Shown here: one piece after another, positions 1-7,444 of the stretch
Layout of the letters: every line of letters begins with the position of its first letter
Numbering within the stretch: position 1 is the first letter of the stretch
Assembly (NCBI GenBank): GCA_900556525.1
Contig: USOZ01000012.1
Span: forward strand, 1-17,145
DNA: 17,145 nt
Direction: 5' to 3'
From: an uncultured Oscillospiraceae bacterium
Lineage (GTDB): Bacteria > Bacillota > Clostridia > Oscillospirales > Ruminococcaceae
Translations under genes and position numbers: made by a program
Notes under the pieces: generated by a model
What the model saw: only the letters and a program-made list of their open reading frames with translations
Databases searched by the model: none
Told to the model about the DNA's origin: nothing

Positions 1-104
1 CCAAGAGCAGTTCTTCCTATAACAGCACCATGACATGATTATGATAGCAGCAATAATAACAGGTGCTTTTTTACGTTTTTTGCCGATTTTACCTGCCTTC
101 AGTT
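1..104 (-). pseudogene. Fragment resembling a membrane-anchor N-terminus
   Basis: Reading leftward from about 120, one frame gives a basic stretch (KIGKKRKK) followed by a hydrophobic run (APVIIAAIII), and after a one-base shift AVIGRTALG up to the window edge. A basic stretch plus one hydrophobic helix is typical of the cytoplasmic N-terminus and membrane anchor of HlyD-type efflux adaptors, but so little is present that this is only a resemblance. It lies directly after the coiled-coil fragment on the same strand in a different frame, so the two pieces do not form one sensible protein. It may belong to a different locus joined here. Confidence 0.2.
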
Positions 105-463
105 CTCTTTTTGTTTCTTTTAGATTTTATAGTATCTATTTCTTTGTTTAGAGAAGTTGCTTTTTGTTCTTGAAGCCTAGCCTCTTCTGTTATAGTTTTA
201 ATTTCTTCAGTAATTAAATTTATATTTCCTTGTAATTCACTTTTTTTCTCTAGAACATTTCTTATTTCTTCTTTTATTTTGTCTTCTTCTTTTGTTGTTT
301 TGCTACGTTCTTTTAAAAGATTTTTCTCACCATTTATTTTTTCAACTTCTTGAGTTACTGTTAATAATTCACTATTTAGACTAGCCTTTTCTTTTTCTAG
401 TTTTTCAAGTTTATTGTTGTCTTCTAAAGTAGAACCATTGAAAGAACAAAGTGAAAAGGCCAA
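89..463 (-). pseudogene. SMC-like coiled-coil fragment, inverted
   Basis: From about position 427 leftward this frame encodes an uninterrupted charged coiled coil (LEDNNKLEKLEKEKASLNSE at its start) rich in Lys and Glu with heptad-like Leu/Ile spacing, ending at a stop at 89. The first dozen residues are only the antisense of the SMC-like fragment on the other strand and are not part of the coil. In SMC chromosome-segregation ATPases this kind of sequence follows the EVALLAYDI region, which is found at 504-530 on the opposite strand. I infer that both pieces may come from one smc gene and that this one is flipped. Base composition is clearly AT-richer than the rest of the window. An unrelated coiled-coil protein is the alternative. 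Confidence 0.4.
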
Positions 464-546
464 AGAATATCTAGAAAATAAAAAAGGACTAGATAACTAT
501 GAAGTAGCTTTACTAGCTTACGATATCGCTTCATGTAACCAAAATA
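424..546 (+). pseudogene. smc: SMC protein fragment (N-terminal coiled coil)
   Basis: This stretch translates as VEPLKEQSEKAKEYLENKKG followed by LDNYEVALLAYDIASCNQN. That closely matches the conserved part of bacterial SMC proteins where the N-terminal ATPase head passes into the coiled-coil arm (the EPLxxQSEKAKxYLxL...EVxLLxYDI pattern). The similarity begins abruptly at about 424 and ends at about 546, after which the frame turns into unrelated sequence and stops at 656. There is no head domain, hinge or plausible start, so this is a relic or a joined fragment, not a gene. SMC is a cytosolic DNA-compaction ATPase, and this piece cannot have that function. Confidence 0.5.
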
Positions 547-621
547 TGACACGAAATATGAATTTTCAAGTTCTTCCGTACAAGAAAAACCGCACAACAA
601 ACATTGCCAATTTTATACACA

Positions 622-646
622 TTTACAAATATGAAAAATTTGTAAA
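622..646. promoter_or_regulatory. Palindromic operator candidate upstream of the RHH gene
   Basis: TTTACAAAT (622-630) and ATTTGTAAA (638-646) are perfect 9-base inverted arms separated by seven bases. The palindrome ends six bases before the -35 hexamer of the promoter at 653-682, a usual place for a regulator site. The downstream gene ends in a ribbon-helix-helix, so autoregulation is possible, but nothing in the sequence proves it. Confidence 0.45.
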
Positions 647-652
647 AACCTA

Positions 653-682
653 TTGACTTTATTCAAACTCTATTGCTATAAT
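653..682 (+). promoter_or_regulatory. Sigma-70-type promoter for the RHH gene
   Basis: TTGACT at 653-658 and TATAAT at 677-682 are separated by 18 bases, close to the housekeeping consensus. Transcription would start near 690 and reach the GTG start at 732 after a short leader containing AGAAGGG (718-724). Confidence 0.65.
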
Positions 683-731
683 GTAGTTACGATAGAAAGG
701 AAAAACCAAAACACAAGAAGGGATAAAAATC

Positions 732-1157
732 GTGAAAAAAATCATAAACAACAAAGTCTACGATACAAGCACCGCCGAAGGACTCGGCAGCTGGACGAAC
801 AATCAATGCACTTCCGACATTACATACGTCAAAGAAACTTTGTATCGTAAAAAAACAGGCGAATACTTTCTGCACGGAATAGGCGGTGCCGAGACATGTT
901 ACTGTTCAAGGCATAGCGACAATTGGGATGGCGGGGAAGCAATCAAGCCGTTAAAGTATGAATCAGCACAAAAATGGGCGAAGGAACATCTTGACAGCGA
1001 CAATTACGAAAAAATATTCGGAGCAATCAATGAAAGTAACGAAAAAATAAGTTTTACAGTTTCAATCTCCGCATCAACCGCAGAAAAAATACGTCGTGCT
1101 GCTAGACAGAAAGGTGTCTCACTTTCTGAATATGTTGAATCTCTTTTTAATAAGTAA
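732..1157 (+). CDS. Small mobile-element-type protein with C-terminal ribbon-helix-helix
   Basis: A 141-residue protein starting at GTG (732) behind AGAAGGG. Residues 1-100 (MKKIINNKVYDTSTAEGLGS..., then ETLYRKKTGEYFLHGIGGAE, W-x-GGEAIKPLKY, AQKWAKEHLD) match a family of small proteins that I recall as common on clostridial plasmids and integrative elements and whose function is unknown to me. Residues 107-139 (FTVSISASTAEKIRRAARQK, then GVSLSEYVESLFNK) look like a ribbon-helix-helix DNA-binding domain: a short beta strand, a helix, a turn and a second helix. The fusion suggests a DNA-binding role, perhaps autoregulation through the palindrome at 622-646. It is transcribed opposite to the MATE gene. 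No recombinase or relaxase is visible nearby, so it may be a remnant of a mobile element. The 1158-1312 stretch that follows holds no gene. Confidence 0.65.
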   Translation: MKKIINNKVYDTSTAEGLGSWTNNQCTSDITYVKETLYRKKTGEYFLHGIGGAETCYCSRHSDNWDGGEAIKPLKYESAQKWAKEHLDSDNYEKIFGAINESNEKISFTVSISASTAEKIRRAARQKGVSLSEYVESLFNK

Positions 1158-1312
1158 GGAAAAACTCAGAAGTTTTCAGTTCATGTACATATTGTACACT
1201 TAGCAACATCTTTTTGTGCATATTTCGCAGCATAAAAATTGCAAAAAACTATCGCCCTTACAGCAAATCCATGCTGCCGCAACATGGGAGTTTTCAAGCC
1301 ATTTCATACAAG

Positions 1313-1363
1313 AAAAAAACGCACAACAGCGCCGCACAATAATGAATGCACGGCGCTGTTGTG
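1313..1363 (-). terminator. Rho-independent terminator of the MATE gene
   Basis: CACAACAGCGCCG (1322-1334) pairs perfectly with CGGCGCTGTTGTG (1351-1363), a 13-base-pair GC-rich stem. On the minus strand it is followed by a run of seven T (1313-1319). It lies about 30 bases beyond the MATE stop codon, as expected for that transcript. Confidence 0.85.
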
Positions 1364-1390
1364 TTGTACACATATATAACACTTTTAGGC

Positions 1391-2755
1391 TTATTTGGAA
1401 TCAGCATTGACAAAGCTTTTCTTCTTCCAGACCCCGCTCTTATATCTTATAATACTGATAACGGCGGTAAGCACCCATGTAATACAGGTCGTCAGCCATA
1501 TCCCGCGATATCCGATAGCAGAAATTGATGTCAGCAAAATTGAGAAGCCTATACGCGAAACAACCTCCGCCGCTCCGTTTATCATCGCATAACCTGTGTC
1601 ACCTGCACCGTTGAGAAATCCGCGCGTAACATGAATAGCGCCAAGAAAAATATAAAACAGTGAGGTGAGCTGTATTCCCATTGTGCCAATTCCGATAACT
1701 TCATCGCCGCTCACAAAAAATCCTGTAATATACCTTCCGAAAAGCATAAAGACAGCGACCATTATAACGGAAAAAATTGCAGACATTCTTAATGCTGTAC
1801 GAAGTCCCTTAATCGCCCGTTCATCTTTTTCAGCGCCAATATTCTGCCCCGTGAACGTCGAAACAGCAGCGTTAAGCGAGCTGAACGGCTGCTGAACAAG
1901 TTGTTCTATGCGCATTGACGCGGTATAGGCAGCCATGACTGTTTCGCCAAATGTGTTTGTAACACGCTGAAGAGCAACCATAGAAACAGATATCATAGCG
2001 TTTTGACCCGCAATCGGCAAACCTGTGCGGATACATCTGAACATCATCTGCTTTTCGGGCTTTATATCAGCTTTATCAAGCTGTATATCTTTGTTTTTAC
2101 TGAATGCATAAAATATACCGAAAAGCGCCGAGCAACCCTGCGCAATAATCGTGGCAACAGCCGCGCCGTTTATGCCCCAGCCGAATACGATCACAAAAAT
2201 CAAATCCAGGATAACGTTCATAACACTCGCAGCCGCAAGAAAAAACAGCGGTGATTTTGCGTCGCTGAGAGAACGCATTACAGCGTTTATCCAGTTATAT
2301 GCCGCAACAGCTATCGTTCCCGCACATGAAATGCGCATATATCCTGCCGCTGACGGAAGAAGCGCCGCAGGCGTGTTTAAAAAGGAAAGAAGCGGCTCGG
2401 CAAGAAATACCGAAACAATGCTCACTCCAACGGCAAAAATAGCGGTAACAACAGCCGAATTGAATACGGCGGACTTCATTTGCTTCAACATTCCCGCGCC
2501 GAAATACTGTGAAATTATTATTCCTGTTCCTACAGATAATCCAATGCACAATGTATAGAAAAGGTATGTTATCGAGCCTGTCGCACCAACCGCCGCAAGC
2601 GCGTCGTCGCCGAGAAATTTTCCGACAATGACCGTGTCGGCTACATTATAAAGCTGCTGCAGGAGATTTCCCACAAGCAAAGGCAGTGCGAAACAGAGAA
2701 TATGCCTCGTTTCGCTGCCTTTTGTCATATCAATAATGGTCAAAGATTTGCTCAT
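1391..2755 (-). CDS. MATE-family efflux transporter
   Basis: A 454-residue integral membrane protein of the usual MATE length. The N-terminal part has the family pattern ALPLLVGNLLQQLYNVADTV followed by IVGKFLGDDALAAVG, then many hydrophobic segments consistent with 12 helices. The second half repeats the pattern (TGLPIAGQNAMIS, MRIEQLVQQPFSSLNAAVST, FTGQNIGAEK). Such proteins export cationic compounds in exchange for Na+ or H+; the substrate cannot be read from sequence. I chose ATG at 2755 (MSKSLTIIDM); a longer frame to 2815 is only the antisense-free overlap with the upstream gene. The start lies inside the last 26 bases of the upstream GH59-like gene, so translation is probably coupled. 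A strong terminator follows at 1313-1363. Confidence 0.93.
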   Translation of the reverse strand: MSKSLTIIDMTKGSETRHILCFALPLLVGNLLQQLYNVADTVIVGKFLGDDALAAVGATGSITYLFYTLCIGLSVGTGIIISQYFGAGMLKQMKSAVFNSAVVTAIFAVGVSIVSVFLAEPLLSFLNTPAALLPSAAGYMRISCAGTIAVAAYNWINAVMRSLSDAKSPLFFLAAASVMNVILDLIFVIVFGWGINGAAVATIIAQGCSALFGIFYAFSKNKDIQLDKADIKPEKQMMFRCIRTGLPIAGQNAMISVSMVALQRVTNTFGETVMAAYTASMRIEQLVQQPFSSLNAAVSTFTGQNIGAEKDERAIKGLRTALRMSAIFSVIMVAVFMLFGRYITGFFVSGDEVIGIGTMGIQLTSLFYIFLGAIHVTRGFLNGAGDTGYAMINGAAEVVSRIGFSILLTSISAIGYRGIWLTTCITWVLTAVISIIRYKSGVWKKKSFVNADSK

Positions 2756-4370
2756 GTTTTTTCTTCTTTTTTGCAACTGCAACGCCAACTGCGGCTGCCG
2801 CAGCGACGGCTGCACCTATTCCGACAAATACTCCTACCGGAACTCCGCCCTCGTCCGAATTGCTGTTCTCAGAAGCTGTTTCAACGTTTTCCTGATTTGA
2901 TACGGCTTCTTCTGTTATATTGTTGCTATCGTCAATCGTTTCTTCGACAGCTTCAACTTTATTTTCCGCAATCGGAACAGCAGCACCTAAAACCTCAAAG
3001 CTGTCAACGGCAAACGTACCTGATTTAACTGTAATCACTGCGGTGTGTTCACCATTTTCGAGTCCGTATTTGTAGAAAGACGACTGCCTGAAACCGCACT
3101 TCGGCACAACGTATTCTCCGTCAGTTACATTACCGTCAATTTCTACCGATAAAACAGCGTTTGACTTTGTAATTCCTGTTGCGGCAAATCCTGTTCCGCT
3201 GAATTTGAGCGTTACCGATGAGCCTTCTTCACCCGTTGAAACCGTTCTCTTGTAATTCTTGAACGAGCTTATTGTTTCGTGCGTCCAACTGCCGCTGTAT
3301 TCAACGCAGGAATCCGTATTATCATAACGTGCTGCGTAAATTTCGCTTTCATCGGTAGGTTCAAGCACAAGATTATCAAACATATTGCGGTTGTAAGAGC
3401 TGTAAAGCGCCGCACGTCCCGCGCCGACGATAGAATTGCCTGTGCAGTCATAATCGCATACCTGCTCGCCGCCGATATATGCCTTTATCGAGGTTCTGTA
3501 TGCCGACAGTTTTACATTTATCAGCTTATCGGCGGAAATTTCAGCACTTCCCTCTTCAAGGACCTTGCCGTTGCGAAGCAGTTTCCAAGTTCCGCTTTCC
3601 CAGATCTGGAAATGGTATCCGCTTGCTCCCTGACAGCCAAGATTGTACCGCAATCCGACGCCTGCATAATTCGACCCGAGATTTTCCGATTTTTCAAGCT
3701 GAATGTCCGCGCTTATGCTGTAATTGTACCATCTGTCGTCACCGAAGCAGGTGACAGGTTCGGGAGTACCACCCCATTCGTTCGCTTTAATATCGGGAGT
3801 TATCATCTGCATAAGAACATTATTTCCGTCAATGTTACGCACTTCAAACGCACCGCCCTGATCGGTAGTATATCGCGGCGCACCGCCTCTTGAAGAAATG
3901 TAATCGTTCTGATAATCAGAGTATTCAAAATCGTCGGAATATGGTAGTTCAAGAACGGTTCTGTCATTTTCTGTCATATTTGAATAATTCTTTTCGCCGA
4001 TATTCAGCGTTGAAAGCGTAATAATCGAGTAAGGCTTAACAGTAACGCTGTATGAATTTTTGTCACCGTCAGACTGTGGAGTAAGTGTGTCAATCTGCTT
4101 AAAATAGTTTTCGTTGTATTCACCGCCGTCAGGTCCGCGTGTTTCCCACACATAAACCTGTGAATTCGCCTTATCGAGATTCTGCACCGTAATGCTGTAA
4201 CCGATCGGCTTATCGGTCGTGTTTGTTATTATCGTGCTGTAATCGCCCGTAACGGTATCCGTCGCCGTCATATAGCTGTATGTTGCGTCAACGAGCGCGT
4301 GACCGTCGCCGTAGCAGGTTTGGAATGACGGCGTGGGACTATAAGAACACTCCCAGAACATACAATTCAT
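2730..4370 (-). pseudogene. GH59-like (galactocerebrosidase-type) surface glycosidase, N-terminus missing
   Basis: The open frame has 546 codons, but recognisable sequence starts only near residue 15-20 (QTCYGDGHALVDATYSYMTA). Residues 20-130 resemble the beta-sandwich after the catalytic barrel of GH59 enzymes (ending YSVTVKPYSIITLSTLN). Residues about 140-340 resemble the GH59 C-terminal lectin domain (DDFEYSD, TDQGGAFEV, then EWGGTPEPVTCFGDDRW). Residues 345-465 form a further beta-rich, probably carbohydrate-binding domain. An acidic linker, one hydrophobic helix (VPVGVFVGIGAAVAAAAAVG) and KKKKK form a C-terminal membrane anchor. The catalytic TIM barrel and signal peptide are absent: upstream of about 4330 the sequence becomes an oppositely oriented GLUG gene. 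The terminal Met at 4370 is probably spurious. The end overlaps the MATE start. Confidence 0.7.
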
Positions 4371-4843
4371 CGGAAAAACTCGGCACGGTTACGGTAAGCG
4401 ATGAGGCTTCTCTTTCAAAAGCTTTTTTTGACATTGCTATGGGCGCAGGCGATTCAAACACAACGCTCAACCTTTCAGCCAATATTGTTTGCACAGGCGT
4501 TCTCCCCTCTATAAAAACATTCGACGGAACTATTGACGGAAACGGATATGCAGTTGTAAATGCAAAGCTTTTAAACGCACACGGTCTTGTTGAAAGATTA
4601 AACGGAACTATTCAGAACTTAAATCTTGTAAATATCAATGTCAACAGCGCCGGAATAGAAAGCAGCGAAATCGGCGCATTCGCAGGCCCCAATCTGGGCA
4701 TGATAAAGAGTTGTAGCATAAGCGGCTCTATCTCAAGCAATGAGTGGAACACTGCAAGTTTTGCGGAACAAACCGTGGTACAATCACCGATTGTTACAGT
4801 ACGGCGCGTATTTACGGCAAGGAACATTCAGCGGGAATTGTAG
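4325..4843 (+). pseudogene. GLUG/beta-helix surface protein, N-terminal part
   Basis: From about 4365 this frame reads SSEKLGTVTVSDEASLSKAF and then a repetitive beta-rich sequence with FDGTIDGNGYAVVNAKLLNA, RLNGTIQNLNLVNINVNSAG and EIGAFAGPNLGMIKSCSISG. This is the GLUG-repeat, right-handed beta-helix pattern of large secreted adhesins and surface proteins. No signal peptide or credible start is present because the gene abuts the truncated GH59 gene head to head; ATG 4325 is only the nearest in-frame Met. True coding ends near 4764. There the frame is lost, and the last residues up to the stop at 4843 are out of frame. The next segment continues the same protein. Confidence 0.6.
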
Positions 4844-5739
4844 CTGTAAACGAAAGCACTATTACAAACTGCTTCTTTGCCGGTTCTGCTGCAGCTCAAA
4901 AAACAGCTTGCTCTATTGCTTACGCAAAAGGAAATACGCAGAACGTTTATGCGGTTAAAGGCTCCGCATCTGACAGCGTATCTTCGGACGATTCATGCTA
5001 TGTAAGCAATGACGCTCTGACAACTGACGAATTCCTTTCATCGATCAACTCAAACAATGCTTGGAAAATGGGCAAAAACTATCCTATACTCAGCAATCAG
5101 CAGTATGAAGAGGACGAATTTGACGAATTTACATCTTCGGGCGGTTTTTACTCAGATTCCGCGCTTACACAAAGCGTTGATTCCGTAAGCGTGTGGGCGA
5201 ACGGCGGAAATGTAAAGCAGACAGACGGCAGCAAGATCAATTATAAGTCCGCTGTCATTTACACCGACATGACTCCTCAGGCTGTTGACGTAAAGGGAAA
5301 AATGAAAACAGGCAGACTCCAGACAGCAACAACAAGCACATCAGCAGCTCCTGTCATCATTAACGGCAAATTAACAAAGGATAAAAACGCAGAATCCATT
5401 GCTAAAGCAAGCATTAAGAAAGACGGAAAAGTTACAATAAATGCTGGTAAAAATGCAGGCACGGTTTACATCTGGGTATATGACCTGCGCGCTGATAAGA
5501 CGGTAGTGGACATGATATCTATCAAAGTCAACGTTTCTGCCGCATCATATAAATTGGCGCTGTACTCCGACGCTGAAGGCACAATTGTCGCAAAAACCGG
5601 AGCTGTTACAGTAGGCGAAACCAAAGAACTTTATTTCACTTCCCTTGCAGATAAAACAGGTACACTCACAACCGAAGCAACATTTACGGCAACAGTTGAC
5701 CAAAAATCCGCAAACTATGTTGAATGCACCGTTGAATGA
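4744..5739 (+). pseudogene. GLUG/beta-helix surface protein, middle part (frameshifted)
   Basis: Real coding resumes in this frame at about 4765 (GTNRGTITDCYSTARIYGKE, HSAGIVAVNESTITNCFFAG), continuing the GLUG repeats of the previous segment. Restoring one G at GG 4765-4766 joins them as SFAGTNRGTITD. After the helix (to about codon 95) come an acidic spacer and beta-rich domains (KMKTGRLQTATTSTSAAPVI, TVYIWVYDLRADKTVVDMIS, KLALYSDAEGTIVAKTGAVT) that look like Ig-like or stalk modules of Ruminococcaceae surface proteins. The first Met (4744) is out of the protein's original frame and is not a real start. The frame stops at TGA 5737-5739 although the downstream sequence continues the same style in frame. 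Confidence 0.6.
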
Positions 5740-6213
5740 AATAAAATTACATTAAATGCACTGTCACTCAATTCTGCAAAACCCGGCAAGACTGTAAAGG
5801 CAAAAATTACAGTTCAGTGCGATCAGAACGGAAAGAAAGCCAATTACACGCTTACGCTTGTAAACCCCGTAACTGAGGTTAAACCGCAGTTCACAAGCGA
5901 AAACACCATTATTGCAGCTAAAAACGACAAGCTCACATTCAACATCAACCCAGTAACAGAGCTGGAAAACACAGCAACAACAGCTTCTTGCAAAATACTT
6001 GTTACAACAAACGAACCTATTGCAGACACAAAAGGAAAAGTAACCTCGACCAAAGCCAAATGTGTTTCGGCAAGCTACAAAAATTGCACAGTTACCCTTA
6101 AACGCACCTCTGCCGGTTCATGCTACATCTACGCAGTCTACACCAGCGAAAAAGTTCCGACTATATTATTGTTAGCTTCAGTAGCTGAAGACGGAACGGT
6201 AACACTTGCATAA
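5740..6213 (+). pseudogene. GLUG/beta-helix surface protein, C-terminal part beyond an in-frame stop
   Basis: Immediately after TGA 5737-5739 the same frame stays open for 157 codons (NKITLNALSLNSAKPGKTVK, then SENTIIAAKNDKLTFNINPV) to TAA 6211-6213. Composition and Thr/Ala/Lys-rich beta style match the segment before the stop, so this is the true C-terminus of the surface protein. It ends YIYAVYTSEKVPTILLLASV followed by AEDGTVTLA with no LPXTG motif or membrane anchor. A terminator follows 12 bases later, so the whole segment was evidently part of the transcript. The TGA could be a one-base change from GGA or CGA/AGA, a read error, or real decay. Confidence 0.6.
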
Positions 6214-6224
6214 AACAACATTAA

Positions 6225-6257
6225 ACAGGCGCTCAGAAATGAGTGCCTGTTTTTTTT
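6225..6257 (+). terminator. Rho-independent terminator of the GLUG gene
   Basis: ACAGGCGCTCA (6225-6235), a GAAA loop and TGAGTGCCTGT (6240-6250) form an 11-base-pair stem with one G-T pair, followed by eight T (6250-6257). It lies 12 bases after the TAA at 6211-6213. Confidence 0.9.
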
Positions 6258-6272
6258 ATGCCTATAAAATAT

Positions 6273-6290
6273 ACTATACTTTGGTATAGT
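6273..6290. promoter_or_regulatory. Palindrome at the promoter of the LuxR-type gene
   Basis: ACTATAC (6273-6279), TTTG and GTATAGT (6284-6290) form a perfect 7-base inverted repeat. A TATAAT at 6312-6317 would put the start of transcription near 6324, so the palindrome is centred about 42 bases upstream, overlapping a poor -35 region. That is a typical position for an activator such as a LuxR/LAL protein, so self-activation is possible. Confidence 0.45.
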
Positions 6291-6311
6291 GCAAAAATGT
6301 AAAAAATGTGC

Positions 6312-6317
6312 TATAAT
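6312..6317 (+). promoter_or_regulatory. -10 element of the LuxR-type gene
   Basis: A consensus TATAAT lies 18 bases before the GTG start at 6335. No good -35 hexamer sits 16-18 bases upstream, which would fit an activator-dependent promoter using the palindrome at 6273-6290. Confidence 0.45.
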
Positions 6318-6334
6318 AAAAAAGAAGTGAGCTT

Positions 6335-7444
6335 GTGAACTATAATGATATTGAACTTGGCTATTTAAATAAACTTGACATTGCTTTTGAAAACAATGAT
6401 AAGAAAAAAATAATTCAGCTTTTATATGAATTATCGCAAATGCCATGCGACATAGTGGGCTTTTCGTATGTACATAAATATCTTGAAATATTTTCCGATG
6501 AGGAAATTATCTCAACGCCGCTTCTGTCACCGCTTTCTGTTGTTGACGCGACGATTTATTTCAAATTTGATAGAGCTGAGCGGTACGCAAAAGTTCTGAC
6601 CGAATTTCCATTTATAAAAGCTCACACAGATTACTTCATGCCGCATATAAAACCTTCACAATTCAGGCGTTCAATGAAAAAACTTATAGAAATGCGCAGC
6701 AATCAAAAAATCAATTTGCCTGTTTCTCTTAACGGCTTGAGTATTCTCAACGGTTTTATCGATTTTACCGCATATAATAACTGCCTCGTTCGCCTGAAAG
6801 AGCCGATAAAACAAAGCATTGAACTATTATATGGTGACAAATCTCTCGGAGTGTTTGAAGCAGCAATGGCAGAAATGTGGTATCAGCGCGACGAGTGCTA
6901 TAATGCGTTGGCGACAATCGTAGGCATAATCCCTCGCATTGAAAATACTCAAAACGCACCCGCGCTGTTCACTGCTCTGTTCATTCAGCTTGAAATAATG
7001 ATCGTTACAGGACAGCTTTCATCTGTTGAACCTGTCCTCGAAAATATTTACAAAAAGCTGATCCACTCAAACAGCTATTGGTTAATGCCGAATTTTTATG
7101 CACTTAAAGCTTGGGCGTCAATGTACGACGGCAACACAAAGGAAGCTGAAAACTGGGTAAGAACCAAGGCTCCCGACGAGCTTGATACTATCCGCAAAAC
7201 AGATATTTTCCGTTATATTATTAAAGCCAGAGTGTATATATTGCAAAAAAAATATTATAGTCTTATCAATATGAGGGAGCTTCTTCGTCCGCTGCTTGTC
7301 GAATGTGGTCATATCATGGATCTTTGTCAGTTGGATATTTTGTGCGCAATAGGATATTTTGAAGATAATCAACACAAGAAAGCATTTGAACTCCTGCATG
7401 AGGTTCTTAAAATATGTAAAAAAGGCGTTTTGACAGGCTTTTGA
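6335..7444 (+). CDS. LuxR-type regulator, N-terminal helical part (frameshifted gene)
   Basis: 369 codons from GTG 6335 behind GAAGTGAG. The sequence is helical and TPR-like in style (for example MWYQRDECYNALATIVGIIP, LEIMIVTGQLSSVEPVLENI, KARVYILQKKYYSLINMREL), like the middle of MalT/LAL-type regulators. There is no P-loop ATPase domain, which full-length LAL proteins carry at the N-terminus, so this belongs to a shorter class. It ends at TGA 7442-7444 after KICKKGVLTGF, where related proteins continue to a DNA-binding domain. That domain is found immediately downstream in another frame. Adding one T to the four-T run at 7438-7441 joins the two parts as GFLTDEGIKIYT, so I read 6335-7785 as one gene of about 484 residues. 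Confidence 0.65.
   Translation: MNYNDIELGYLNKLDIAFENNDKKKIIQLLYELSQMPCDIVGFSYVHKYLEIFSDEEIISTPLLSPLSVVDATIYFKFDRAERYAKVLTEFPFIKAHTDYFMPHIKPSQFRRSMKKLIEMRSNQKINLPVSLNGLSILNGFIDFTAYNNCLVRLKEPIKQSIELLYGDKSLGVFEAAMAEMWYQRDECYNALATIVGIIPRIENTQNAPALFTALFIQLEIMIVTGQLSSVEPVLENIYKKLIHSNSYWLMPNFYALKAWASMYDGNTKEAENWVRTKAPDELDTIRKTDIFRYIIKARVYILQKKYYSLINMRELLRPLLVECGHIMDLCQLDILCAIGYFEDNQHKKAFELLHEVLKICKKGVLTGF

Noticed and set aside
1165..1198. AAAACT-AGTTTT and TGTACA-TGTACA palindromes after the small RHH gene.
   Set aside because: They are AT-rich or self-palindromic hexamers with no T run in the right place. This is insufficient for a terminator or attachment site.
5737..5739. TGA read as Gly (recoded genetic code), which would extend the GLUG protein.
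   Set aside because: TGA serves as an ordinary stop for the GH59-like, FlxA-like and FlxB-like genes at sensible ends, and only one internal TGA is seen. A point mutation or error is simpler.
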